Origin: Dactylis glomerata | Lineage: Eukaryota > Streptophyta > Magnoliopsida > Poales > Poaceae | Direction of reading: 5' to 3' | Assembly (NCBI GenBank): GCA_007115705.1 | Contig: QXEO01001027.1 | Span: forward strand, 432,055-496,054 | Length of the DNA: 64,000 nt | Notes under the pieces: model-generated | Told to the model about the DNA's origin: nothing | The model's database searches: none | Seen by the model: only the letters and a program-made list of their open reading frames with translations | In this document: in pieces, positions 24,948-35,482 of the stretch | Layout of the letters: the number at the start of each line of letters is the position of its first letter | Numbering within the stretch: the stretch's first letter is position 1 | Made by a program: the position numbers and the translations under genes

Positions 24948-25130
24948 TGGCGGCCCACCCGTTATTGACCGCCAAGCAGAAACAAACAGTGTAAGAAGAA
25001 ACACTGTAGCGCTTCAAAAAAAACGGCGGCCCACCCGTCATTGACCGCCAAGCAGAAACAAACGGTGTAAGAAGAAACACTGTATTTGTCACACACACAC
25101 AAAAAAAAACACTGTAGCGCTTCAAAAAAA
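24948..25130. repeat. Tandem duplication of about 75 bp
   Basis: GGCGGCCCACCCGT...ATTGACCGCCAAGCAGAAAC followed by a TGTAAGAAGAAACACTGTA stretch occurs at about 24952 and 25025. A third partial copy (AACACTGTAGCGCTTCAAAA) lies near 25108. Confidence 0.8.
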
Positions 25131-25384
25131 AAACAGAGCGCAGATAGACGGCCAAGATTACTTTGGACATGCAATCCGACGGTCCTTGATGGCTAATCGC
25201 TGTGGAGGGCCTCAATGGGGGGCACCAATCATACCTTTAGATGCATTGTTCTATTTGAGCAAAACGTGTCAAGAATTACCAATACAGTTCCTGGTCGCAA
25301 TTATCAGAATAACCATGAATTTTGCAAGAAGGAAGGATTGAGGGTGATGAGCTTACAGTATCTGCGCCTCCTGGTCGCAGCTGG

Positions 25385-25612
25385 TACGGTGGCCTCTCCA
25401 CCCTCAGGGGAACGACCTCAACCTCCCAATACATCATCGAGGTGACGCAGGAACGGTTGATGGTCTCGAGGATCTGCACGACTCACGCCGTGTTGACCAT
25501 CCCGCGGCGGTGGTCGATGGAGACGCCCCGCCCCGTCTCGTCGGAGAAGTCGAGAAGAGGTAGCCACCGCGGCCGCGGCTGAGGAGCCGCACGTACTGCC
25601 CGTCCTGGAAGG
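25385..25612 (-). pseudogene. DUF569-domain protein fragment
   Basis: On the minus strand the frame starts with FQDGQYVRLLSRGRGGYLF, the characteristic start of the plant DUF569 beta-trefoil-like domain. In the next frame it continues with DETGRGVSIDHRRGMVNTA, where TGA replaces the usual Trp codon. TSMMYWEVEVVP follows, matching the end of the first DUF569 repeat. The middle of the domain is deleted and there is at least one frameshift. DUF569 proteins are uncharacterised. This is a decayed host gene fragment. Confidence 0.75.
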
Positions 25613-26295
25613 GCGCGGCGCCGACCTCGGACCAGCTGGACTTGCCGCCGGCACGCACAGAACTCAACTTGCCTTGGTGCGCCGAACTGGGCTTGACGGG
25701 GATCGCCGCACTCGCCGAGCTCGACCTGCACCGGAGGAGGGGAAAAAGGAGGAGCGCGGGAGAAAGAAGGAGGACACGACGACGCGCAAGCGGAAGAGGG
25801 CATGTCCTCCTCGGCGTCTGGCCCATCCGGCCGAGGAGGATGCGGTTGCGGCGGGCAAATCAAGAGCTTTCCCCAAAAGGGGATCATTTCCTCTTGATAT
25901 CCACGGCGGGCGGCGGGCGGCGAGGAAGAAGGTGACGAGGAAGGGTGGATCAGGCGGCGCGCGAGGCGGAGTACCGGCGGCACGCGCGAGGGAGCAGCGG
26001 CGGCACGCGCGACGGAGCAGGCGGCGCAGGCGACGGAGGAGAGGTGACGGTCGGGCAGAAATGAGACAGGGAGGAGGTGAGAGGACGTTTTTGTTCAGGT
26101 GAAATAGAATAGGGGTTTTTTGGCAACATGAACGGTCCGACATCTTTTTTGACGGATGGATGGAGTACTGTACATACACAAGGTTGTAGGCATGCGGGTA
26201 AAAAAAAATAGGTTGTAGGCATGCGCCGTTTGCGCACCGTGGGTAAACCGTGGAACCTGGTACGACTACACTGGTGGGTGCTGCATTTCTATGTG
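25613..26295. other. GC-rich DNA upstream of the DUF569 remnant
   Basis: GC-rich from 25613 to 26060, with overlapping frames on both strands and no recognisable domain. This is typical of a grass gene 5' end. It could be the former promoter and leader of the DUF569 gene on the minus strand. Confidence 0.35.
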
Positions 26296-26298
26296 TTA

Positions 26299-28473
26299 GA
26301 GCATCTTTAACAGTCGCGCTAAATTTTAGTGCTGTATACGTTGTTGTGACCGCATTGTAAATATTTAGGACGTGCTGTCCTGACTTTTTCCTCACCAGAG
26401 ACGCTAAATTAGAGCGGTTTCGCGAGCGCTAAAAATGGTCCTTCGTCGGACGCTCCATTATACATCGCGTAGCGCCGGCGAAAACAACAATCACACCCAA
26501 CTATGCATCAAAGAAGATCAAACAAACTTCATAAATTCACAAATAAATGTACCATATAAATACAACAAATTGTTCACATAAATATATCAAATTATTCATA
26601 ATAAATACAACAAGTTTACAGATCAACATACAACAATAAACATAGTTTTGAAACAATACACATATAGTTTTCAACCAGTAGCAACTATTGTGTCCATGCT
26701 AATTTCACCATGCTTCTATGAGATCTTTTTGGAGCTCATCATATGTGTCGTTGGAGCGAATAGCATGGTATGAGGCAATGAACCGGGCAATTCTACGTGC
26801 GGACCTCCTCACTTGCACGGCAACCCCCATCAACTCGTAGTGGGTATGATCAACATTTTTCCACGATCATCCTCTATAATCATGTTATGCATGATGGACA
26901 CAAGCGGTCATGATATACCAAAGGCACTCTGGTCCCAAATCTAGCCGGCCCTCACAATGGCAAATTGAGCTTGCAAAATCACAAATGCTCTCTCTACATC
27001 TTTCCTAGCCACCGCTTGTGCACTGTGAAATGGGTTTTTTCTTACCTCGTGGTTGACTAATTGGCTTCACAAATGTTTGCCACCTTGGATATATGCCGTC
27101 GGCGAGGAAAGTAGCCATAGTTGTACTTGTGGTCATTTGCTTCAAACCCCACCAATGGACCTTCCCGCATTGCAAGTCTTGTCATTAGTGGTGACCGTTG
27201 AAGACATTAATGTCATTGCAAGACCCGGGCATTCCAAAAAATGCATGCCATATCCAAGTCTCATGATCGGCGACCGCTTAAAGGACTATAGTGGGCTCCT
27301 TCTTGTACCCTTTGAATTGTCCATGCCATGCCGCTGGACAATTCTTCCAACTCCAATGCATACAATCAATGGAGCCAAGCATACCTGGAAATCCTCGGTC
27401 GATGTTGAACTCCAAAAGTCTTGCTGTGTCTTGAGCATTGGGGGCTCTCAAGTATGTAGATCCGAAAACATTCACAATTGCCGGCAAAGCGCTTCACACA
27501 CAAGAGAGAAGTGTTCTCTCCCATGGCCAAATGATCATCAATTAGATCAGCCGGTATACCATCTGCCAACATACGCAAGGCGACCGTGACCTTCTGATAT
27601 GTGCTATGACCAAGTTCTCCGGTGGCATTTCTCCGTTGCTCAAAGAATCGATCATACCTGGTCACCTCCATTGCGATGTGCTTGAACAAGTCGATGCTCA
27701 TCCGAAAACGCCGCCGAAAATAGTTTTCAGGAAATATCGAATTCTCATTGAAATATGACCGCATCAACTTCTCATGCCCTTCAATCCTTCTCTCCGCAAC
27801 TTCTGTCTACCGAACACCGATCCACCTATTTTTGGCTTCTTGACGGCGCGGTATGCTAATAGCATGGATATGTTCTCTTCTTCCTCGTGGTCGTACTCGT
27901 CATCCGATGTATCGGATGATAAACTCTACAAAATATATATGAAATGACTTCACTACCACTAGCTAGTAGGAAAAAATGGCTAAAAATGATGGCGGCCGGC
28001 GGAGGCGCACCTTGCAAGCAAACCGGCGAGCGTCTTGGCGGAGCCATGTGATAGTAGGCTCGACGCCATGGCGACGACGGCGCGGGGCAACGGCGAGGGG
28101 CGACGGCGTCGGGAGGAGGCGCGGGCGAGGCTGATCTACGACACGGCGGCAAGCTACAGCACGACCGGCGGCAGAATCGAGCGGCAGCGGCGAAATCTTG
28201 CGGCGGCAGCGCGGGGGGGGGAATGGAGGGCGCGGGCGCGGGGGGGGGATTTCAGCCCGTTGTGTATTCGCGCGCGTCCGAAGAGATGCCGCACGCTGCA
28301 GCCGACGCCTCACATTTGGTGCTCCGGATAGTGCAAACGCCCGCGCGCCCCAAAATAATTGCAGCGCCGTCGCGGATACCGCGCCTGCTGGAGGGCCAAT
28401 TCCGTCTCCGCGCGCGGTATACTGGCGGTTTTTTTACCGCGTGCGCGTTATAGCGTGTCTGTTGGAGATGCTT
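26299..28473 (-). mobile_element. PIF/Harbinger DNA transposon
   Basis: The left end reads GAGCATCTTTAACAG and the right end is the reverse complement of AAGCATCTCCAACAG, the terminal repeat typical of grass Harbinger elements. TTA flanks both sides (26296-26298 and 28474-28476), the expected 3-bp duplication. The transposase lies on the minus strand. A GC-rich region at 27960-28440 is the 5' part on that strand. Length is 2175 bp. No Myb-like second gene was identified. Confidence 0.9.
26705..27930 (-). pseudogene. PIF/Harbinger transposase pseudogene
   Basis: Read from the right, an acceptor-like TTTTGTAG is followed by SLSSDTSDDEYDHEEEENIS. After a frameshift comes RSYFNENSIFPENYFRRRFR, then FGSTYLRAPNAQDTARLLEF, GFPGMLGSIDCMHWSWKNCP and GMPGSCNDINVF, ending DTYDELQKDLIEAW with TGA at 26705-26707. 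The Asp in GSIDCMHW and the Asp in NDINVF match the DDE nuclease catalytic residues of this superfamily. Several frameshifts and stops make it inactive. The intact enzyme would bind the ends and move the element into TWA sites. Confidence 0.9.
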
Positions 28474-28476
28474 TTA

Positions 28477-28804
28477 GGTAAACTATCCGTGCTTGCTTCT
28501 AGCGGCGCTACAAACTGCTACACTCCGTGGTATACTTTTGGTTGCTGCTTTTTATGTGCGCGGTAAATCATAAATGGGTTGCTTCTATCAGCTGGTCACG
28601 AAGGCAGAGCGTGCTACGGTATGTTATACTTAATTGACAATGTGAAACCCTAGACCGGGGAAACCCTAGGATCGGTCTAATTAGGGCAGCAGCACCGTGT
28701 CAACTGTGTGTCACTTCGTGAAGTTGCTGTTTGGTATGGCGCGCTTCGGAATGCTTGGAACGTGGTGGAAAAAGACGGAGGGCGCAATGGTTGCGGGTCA
28801 TCAT
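28477..28804. other. No recognisable gene
   Basis: Between the Harbinger element and the truncated Angela LTR. ACCCTAG(A/G) occurs twice near 28650-28670. No domain was seen. Confidence 0.4.
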
Positions 28805-28971
28805 CTGTGCTATAACTGTGTCAATCGAAAAACATTGATACACGTGTGGTATAAAACAACCAGAGTCCCTAGTAAACCTCTATTACTAGCTCATTGGTCA
28901 ACTGATCATCAGTTTTCGGATCATATGATATTTATGTCTAATTGACAATGAGGCTCAAGCCATTAAGTAAA
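28805..28971 (+). repeat. Angela-type 5' LTR, piece 1
   Basis: CTGTGCTATAACTGTG to TTAAGTAAA matches the reverse of 12730-12890. It ends in the left target duplication of MULE1 (28963-28971) and continues at 54106. Confidence 0.88.
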
Positions 28972-29187
28972 GGGATTTCTATTTTCGTGCCCCTGGGTCG
29001 TTAGTTGTACTCAGTTTTCCCCAGCCGCTTAACTTTTCCTCAGTTTTTCCCTCGCTCTAGTTTGAAACCCCTCGCAGACGCTCGGACGGGAGGGTTGCCG
29101 TCTGGTCAGAGGCCTTAGACCGTTATCGGTGACGGCTAGGGAGCCGCGGTGGTTGTGAATGGACCGTTGCTTTTGAATGGTGTTGAC
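28972..29187 (+). repeat. MULE1 left terminal inverted repeat
   Basis: It pairs with 53882-54096 over about 213 bp with scattered mismatches, ending around GAATGGTG(T/C)TGAC. It includes two (A/C)CTCAGTTTT motifs. In MuDR the inverted repeats contain the promoters and transposase binding sites. Confidence 0.93.
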
Positions 29188-32088
29188 TGTTGACCCAATG
29201 AGACATGTCGGACTGGCGGTCACTCACCCAAAGCTTTCCCCTCCGCCCGAGACTGGAAGAGCTCACCGCCCCTCTGCCCCCACGCTGTCCTGCCTCCTAC
29301 CTTATGGCGTCGTCCGCCCCCAAGCCGCCCCCGCCCCCACCACCACCCCTGGGAGGCGGAGAGGGCTCCGCCTCCACTAGATCTACCCCTATCGCGGTAG
29401 AGTTTGTACATTCATCTGGTATGCCGATTATGCCCCTCAACGGCGGAGAAGATTGGGAATCAAAGGGATCTAACGCATGGATTCCATCTGGGTAAGCATC
29501 GTCTGCCTATGTGAATTAACAGTAGGCAGTTTTTGAGCGTGAATCGTTGTTGCTCAACTAACTACGTTGCTTTTCGAATAGGATTGATCCAGCGCTGGCT
29601 TTTTGGCTGGTGGTTAGGCTGGATACTAGCTTTTTGCGTAATTTTGAACGCAATGTGAGCAGATTTTACATCCCAGCGGTGGTTGCAACTACCATCTCGT
29701 TGAGGGATTTAAAAGATAACATCTGCGCTCAGTACCCTTGGGGCGCTGGCGATTCAGTTGATTCCAATATTTCAACAGCACGGAGGGAAGATATGTTTCA
29801 CTAATTTCCGACGATGATCTGGGAATTCTTTTTGCTTTAAATGATCTTGCCGTGTCGATAAAATTCGAATCCATGTGGACAGGGTCCAGACATCATCTGG
29901 TGTTGGGGCATCATTAGGTGGTCGGGCATTATGTCTCTCTAGTGTTGCTGCCTCTGCTAATCGTGTGCGCCGCCCCGCTCCTTGTAGGTCCACAGCAGCA
30001 CCATCTGTCCCCAGTGCTAGTGCTAGTGGTAGCCAGATCATTCTTGTGGTCGATGTGGAGGACGATGCAGAGATTGAGGATCCGTCTCCTCAAGATGATG
30101 AGGATGAGTTGATGTTTCCTGAATTGGTAGATCGATGCAGTAAGCAGGCAATGGAGGATCAATTACATGGAAGATATTGCACAAGGTGCCAGATTGATGA
30201 CACTGATGATGAAGAGAAGGATGAGAACAATGACAACCTCGTTTTAGCCGATTACGAAGGTGATGACTTGCCAACAATTGAGTGGAACAGGGAGGATCCT
30301 CAGCTTGCAGAAGGCACCGTATTTCAAACGATGATGACTGCCGTAATGCAATTACTACATATTGCATTCTCACCAAGAATGATTATGAGGTTATTAAAAG
30401 TGAGCCAGGTAGGTTCACAGTTAAGTGCCCATACAAGAGGTGTAAGTGGAGGCTGCATGCATCCACAATGCTCAGAAGCACCGTGGTTCAGGTACTACGC
30501 CAACCAGTTGTGTATTTTAGATCATGGTGTAAAATTTGTTAACTGTTACTGACATCCGTTATAATTATGTTTCAGATAAAGAAGAACTCGATCGACCATA
30601 CTTGTCCACCACGAGCGGGAGCGCCAGAGGAGAAATCAAAGCTAGCGAAGACTAGGTGGTTGGCAGATGCAATCATAGATTGGCTGAGAGAAACTCCATC
30701 ACTTGGTCCAACAACACTCATAAAATTGATATCTGATAAGTTTAATATAAAATATCTTACATGAGGATGTTCTATGCAAAGGAAATGGCTCTTGACAGGA
30801 TCAATGGTCCATGGAATGAAAGCTTTCAGTTGCTTTACACTTTCAAAGCTGAAGTGGAGATGGCTAGTCTAGGCAGTGTTGTAGCGATAGACAAGCATAC
30901 AGTTCCCTACAATTGAAAAGCGGGAGGATAATGCAGAAGGAATGTTTTAGAAGGGCTTTTGTTTGTTTCAAAGCTTGCTGGAAAGGGCTTTCTGGATGGT
31001 TGCAGGCCTTATTTGGCCATGGATGCAACAGCTCTTCATGGCAGGTTTAAAGGACGGCTAGTTGCTGCTACTACAGTTGATGGACACAATTGGATGTTCC
31101 CTGTTGCTTATGGAGTTTTGGAGGTTGAGTCACAGGAAAGTTGGACTTGGTTCTGCAGAATTTGCGTGACCTTATAGGTCATCCACCAGGACTTGCTATC
31201 CACACAGACGCTTGCAAAGGTTTGGAGAGTGCAGTAGAAGCAGTATTCCCTGGAGTGGAGCATAGGGAATATATGCGACACTTGGTACATAATTTTACAA
31301 AGAAATTCAAGGGTAAAGTTTATACTGACAACCTATGGCCAGCTGCATACACATGCAGCATTAGGAATCATCTGTTTCATTTGAAAGTGTTGTATAAACA
31401 AAAACCTGGGGTGAAGGAGTACTTGAATGAACATCATGGTAGGGTGTGGTCAAGAAGCCAATTCAATGAAATTTGCAAGGTAGACTATGTAACAAGTAAC
31501 CTTGCGGAGAGTTTCAATGCAAAGGTCAAGTCATTGAAAGGGCTTATGCTATGGCAAATATTTGATAAGATTAGGCAGATGATCATAATAAAGATCGATC
31601 TGCGTCAAAGAATTGCAGCCACAAAATATGTTGGCCATCTCATGCTCCCATCTTTGATTAAGTCTTTGCATGCCAGGGCAAAACAATTGAAGATGAAATG
31701 CATCAGAAAAGGAATGGAGGCTGAGGTAACCTACACTAACAGTAAAAACAGCTAGTGGAGGTATGCAGTGAGTTCGGTTGATAGGACATGACATTGTAGG
31801 CGATGGCAGATCCGTGGGATACCCTGCATACACGCATTGTTTTTCATGAGTGTTATAGCGGGTGCAGAAGGTGAGGTTGATCAGTATGTGTCAAAGTATT
31901 TCTCTGTTGCCAAATTTAGGGCTGCATATGCTATGAATGTTCCTACCGTGTTGGGAAAAGACCAATAGATGAAAGTCGATCCAGGCTTCAAACTATACTC
32001 TCCAGTTTTGACTAGACCGGCAGGTAGGCCGAGGAAGAATAGGATCAGAGCTAGTGCAGAGGGTGGTGCACCGATTCGACGACGTAAG

Positions 32089-32130
32089 TGCAAACGTTGT
32101 GGAACCCCTGGACACATTGCTAGGCTTTGT
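32089..32130 (+). other. CCHC zinc knuckle of the MULE transposase
   Basis: CKRCGTPGHIARLC fits C-X2-C-X4-H-X4-C. Such knuckles occur at the C-terminus of many plant MULE transposases. Confidence 0.9.
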
Positions 32131-32223
32131 AAAAATCCAGTTGACCCAACTTTTGGAATGGAAGATCAGGCGGGAGCAGCAAATGCAGAGGAGAATGAAG
32201 CAGCAATTCAACATGAGGAGATT

Positions 32224-32439
32224 GAAGCAATGAATCGAGAGCTGCTTGAACCGATGGATCGAGAGCTGCTTGAACCGATGGATCGAGAGCTGCTTAAACA
32301 GATGAATCGAGAGCTGCTTGAACCGATGGATCGAGAGCAGAGGGAACAGATGGATCTAGAGGTCGTTGAAGCAATGCATAGACAGCTGAGTGAAGGAATT
32401 GATCGAGAGCTGGGTAAACCGATGGATCAAGAGCAGATT
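32224..32439 (+). repeat. Nine tandem octapeptide repeats in the transposase tail
   Basis: Nine in-register 24-bp units encode variants of E-P-M-D-R-E-L-L. The first is EAMNRELL and the last is KPMDQEQI. The pattern is acidic and helical, and suggests an amphipathic coil after the zinc knuckle. A lysine-rich segment (EEKKKKNKKEGKRK) follows near 32520. Confidence 0.9.
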
Positions 32440-32735
32440 GTAGAAGCAAGGGAAGAAAATGCATTAGAAGAAAGAGCACAAGCTTCATATGATATGGTTG
32501 TCTCGGTCTTGCCACAACCCGAAGAGAAGAAGAAGAAGAATAAGAAAGAGGGCAAAAGGAAGGTAGACACCGGTAATATCCCTGGTAGGGTTACCCGGAG
32601 TAAGGTGGTGGACCCAGCGAGTCACACCAGGAGCAAGAGAAAGACTTTATTTTGAATAATTAATTTGAATGTATGTGTTATTGCAAGTTTTCTATGGTTA
32701 TGCACCTCGAATAAGTTCATCGCTTAAGCCACATT

Positions 32736-33175
32736 TATCATTTTCTAAGTGACTAAAATCAAAAAATATAGTTTTGGGTTTAGTTTAATTTAAAAAAATC
32801 AAAATAATTCAAAACATGGTGGAACCTTCCATGGAGTCTTGTTATGTTACCTACAACCTAGAGAAATAATAATGGAAAAGGAAATTTATCATTTTCTAAG
32901 TGACTAAACTCAAAAAATATAGTTTTGGGTTTAGTTTAATTCAAATAATTCAAACATGGTGGAACCTTACCATCGAGTCTTGTTATGTTACCTACAACCT
33001 AGAGAAATAATAATGGAAAAGGAAATTTATCATTTTCTAAGTGGCTAAACTCAAAAAATATAGTTTTGGGTTTAGTTTAATTCAAAATAATTCAAAACAT
33101 GGTGGAACCTTCCCATGGAGTCTTGTTATGTTACCTACAACCTAGAGAAATAATAATGGAAAAGGAAATATAGAG
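32736..33175 (+). repeat. Three-copy tandem repeat, unit about 145 bp
   Basis: Units beginning TTTATCATTTTCTAAGTG(A/G)C start near 32736, 32884 and 33027. Each ends with AGAGAAATAATAATGGAAAA. They lie just after the transposase gene, in the 3' flank. Confidence 0.92.
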
Positions 33176-33410
33176 ATATGAAGTTTTTCCCAAAACCACT
33201 TCCTAGTCCATGAGCTACTAGCTATGAAGATGCAGGGCTTTCTACTCAACACACCTCCCAAATACCCACTATGCTTACAAACTTTGTCCAAATGAGTCCA
33301 AATTTGTCACACTTGTGTATCTTTGAATTGCAAACAATATCACGCCGGCCAAAATGTACTATATTATTCAAATAACACAATCTAACAATTTTTATGCCAA
33401 AAGCTTCAAT

Positions 33411-33600
33411 TTCCCTTACTCCCTTTATTATTTGGGTGCCCCTGTTTTACTTAGTTTTACTCAGTTTTTCCCCTCCGGGTCCACTTGTTTTACTCAGTCC
33501 TACTCAGTTTTGCCCTTCCGATAAATATTTCCTCATTTTTCCCCCTCTTAGTTCTACTGAGTTTTCCTCACTTGTACTCACTGGCTGATCTCTGATTGGT
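33411..33600 (+). repeat. Internal MULE-end-like segment
   Basis: CCCTTTATTATTTGGGTGCC followed by repeated ACTCAGTTTT and TTTTACTCAG motifs resembles the start of a MULE terminal repeat, but no partner end or duplication was found nearby. A related segment in reverse orientation is in MULE2 at about 57010-57100, including the shared CTGATTGGTTGAG near 33590. Confidence 0.65.
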
Positions 33601-33976
33601 TGAGATGTATGTCACACGGATCTTGGTTGGTTGATAGCTCAACGTACGCTTGCACCATGGAATCATTTATGATCGAACAGCCTGTATATCTCTCTCTACC
33701 TTGATGGACGTATACGGAGAGAAGAGCAGAGCACATACCTACCAACCCTAGCAGTCGCATCTTCCTCTCTTACTCTGGTGATCGCGGCGGCACGGATCTG
33801 CAGTGTGCGTGCGTGCGTGCGGCGGCGTGGAGGCCGTGCGGAACTGCAGCATGCGGCGGCGCAGATCTAACCATGCGTGCGGTGGCGCGGATCTAACTGT
33901 GCGGCAGCGTGGATCTAAGAGTGCCGGTGAGGATCTAAGAGTGCTGGTGAGGATCTAACCCTCAAAAATAGTTGAA

Positions 33977-34603
33977 ATGTCTCTCTCTGTCTCACTTTCG
34001 TTTATCTTCTCAGATCTGTTGATGATGAAGAACACCAAGACGGTGGCCGTGCCGACAGTGCTCACCGATGCCAAGACAATTGAAGCCATTGCCTACAATA
34101 TCGCTGCGACGGCGCAGATCCAGCCTTCAATGTTGGAGCCTGCTGATGTCTCACTTCCGTTACCCTTCTCAGATCTGTTGCCGATGGACACCAAGACGGC
34201 GGCCATGTCGACAGTGCTCACCGATGCCAAGACAATTGTAGCCATCGCCTACAACATCGTTGCGACCTACAACATCGCTGTGACGGCGCAGATCCAGCCT
34301 TCAATGTTGGAGCCTGCCGATGTCTCACTTCCGTTGCCCTCCTCAGATCTGTTGCTGATGGACACCAAGACGGCGGCCGTGTTGACAGTGGTCATCGATG
34401 CCAAGACGATTGAAGCCATCGCCTACAACATCACTGCGACGGCGCAGATCCAGCCTTCAATGTTGGAGCCTGCCGATATCTCACTTCCGTTGCCCTCCTC
34501 AGATCTGTTGCTGATAGACACCAAGACGGCGGCCATGTCGACAGTGGTCATCGATGCCAAGACGATTGAAGCCATCGCCTACAACATCACTGCGACAGCG
34601 TAG
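33977..34603 (+). CDS. Repetitive hypothetical protein, 208 residues
   Basis: An open frame of four imperfect 52-residue units (156 bp), each running from SDLL.MDTKTAA through DAKTIEAIAYNI to QPSMLEPADVSLPLP. The second unit has an extra YNI-containing insertion. The start at 33977 (MSLSVSLSFIFSDLL) is the first Met; no signal peptide is evident. It ends with TAG in the partial last unit. The repeat unit is a multiple of three, so duplication kept the frame open. I do not recognise the sequence. It lies in MULE1 between the transposase and the cargo gene and may be a non-coding repeat with a chance frame. Confidence 0.4.
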   Translation: MSLSVSLSFIFSDLLMMKNTKTVAVPTVLTDAKTIEAIAYNIAATAQIQPSMLEPADVSLPLPFSDLLPMDTKTAAMSTVLTDAKTIVAIAYNIVATYNIAVTAQIQPSMLEPADVSLPLPSSDLLLMDTKTAAVLTVVIDAKTIEAIAYNITATAQIQPSMLEPADISLPLPSSDLLLIDTKTAAMSTVVIDAKTIEAIAYNITATA

Positions 34604-35216
34604 ATCCAGCCCTCCTCCATATCCGAGTTTGCGGATGGCGCAGATCCAGCCACCAAGACGGCGGCGGTGCCAAGAGTGGTTGCGAAGCCGTAGATCCGGC
34701 CCTCCTCCATGTCCGAGTTTGTGGATGGCGCAGATGACCACCCCTCAGCCGCTCGTCATCCAGGCCCTTCTAGCCCATCGGTGCGCGGTCGTGTTCAATG
34801 CCGCAAATTGGGATAAATTATGATAAATTTGTATTTTTCAATTTCAATTTGGGATAAAATTGTTCGAACTACTACCTCCGTCTCAAAAAAAGCTTCTCCA
34901 CTTTCTCGATGTGTCCCTGTACATCCAAATGTATGATTTGAATTCTATCCCAACTTGATTGGGAAGATTGATATGTATTTGATCCGAGAGGCTAGTACAT
35001 GCTTTCACTTTTGGGATTGCTTCACTTTTGGAACTCATCCAAATTCACTTTTGGGATCCCTTCACTTTTATAAGATGTTCATGCATGCTAAAATTATTGC
35101 GCGCATTACCTAGCACAACTAGGAAATTGTACGCCAAAATACAGTGGTTAAAGCCACACCAAAATATAGTGGTTAGAGCCATCTACGGAATAACAATTCT
35201 ATACTATCTAAATCAT
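34604..35216. other. MULE1 interior, no recognisable gene
   Basis: It begins with degenerate continuation of the 156-bp repeat (to about 34790) and then AT-rich DNA containing CTTTTGGGAT repeats near 35010-35060. This would be the 3' flank of the minus-strand cargo gene. Confidence 0.5.
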
Positions 35217-35482
35217 CTACCACAACCACATAACTGCTAGGATAGGGATGACACCTAATAAAACTGCCCAGATGAATCTACTTTTTGCCTCTCCCATCAC
35301 TTGAAGTTCATGTTCTAGATTTTCTACCACTTGATCAGATACGGCAAGATCTGTCTCAAGTATCAACTTCTCCTTGCAAATAAGCTCTGAATTCTTCTTT
35401 TCTTCCTCCACAGTACGCTTCAGCTCGAATATCATTAGGTTTTTATGGGCCAATTCATCACCTAAATTGGCCACCTTCTCCT

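Larger units (their letters stand above)
29304..32655 (+). pseudogene. mudrA-like MULE transposase pseudogene
   Basis: The start at 29304 (MASSAPKPPPPPP) lies just inside the left repeat. Likely introns are 29492-29581 and 30492-30575, both GT...AG and about 85-90 bp. Regions in order: acidic N-terminal part; a Cys-rich MuDR DNA-binding motif (KCPYKRCKWRLHAS, about 30420-30460); the MULE catalytic domain with Asp in YLAMDATALHGRFKGR (31013 on) and IHTDACKGLESAVEAV (31198 on), then NLAESFNAKVKSLKG; a damaged SWIM-type zinc site (CRRWQIRGIPCIHAL near 31797); a CCHC knuckle (32089-32130); a repeat tail. Frameshifts near 29770, 29880, 30340, 30760 and 31165 and stops near 31755, 31785 and 31966 inactivate it. 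Confidence 0.92.

Noticed and set aside
25664..26395. Minus-strand frame of 243 codons in the GC-rich block
   Set aside because: Arg/Ala/Pro-rich composition, several overlapping frames of similar quality on both strands, and it crosses the Harbinger left end at 26299. Chance frame in GC-rich DNA.
32294..32515. Minus-strand repetitive frame with LDPSVPSALD units
   Set aside because: It is the antisense of the octapeptide repeat of the transposase.
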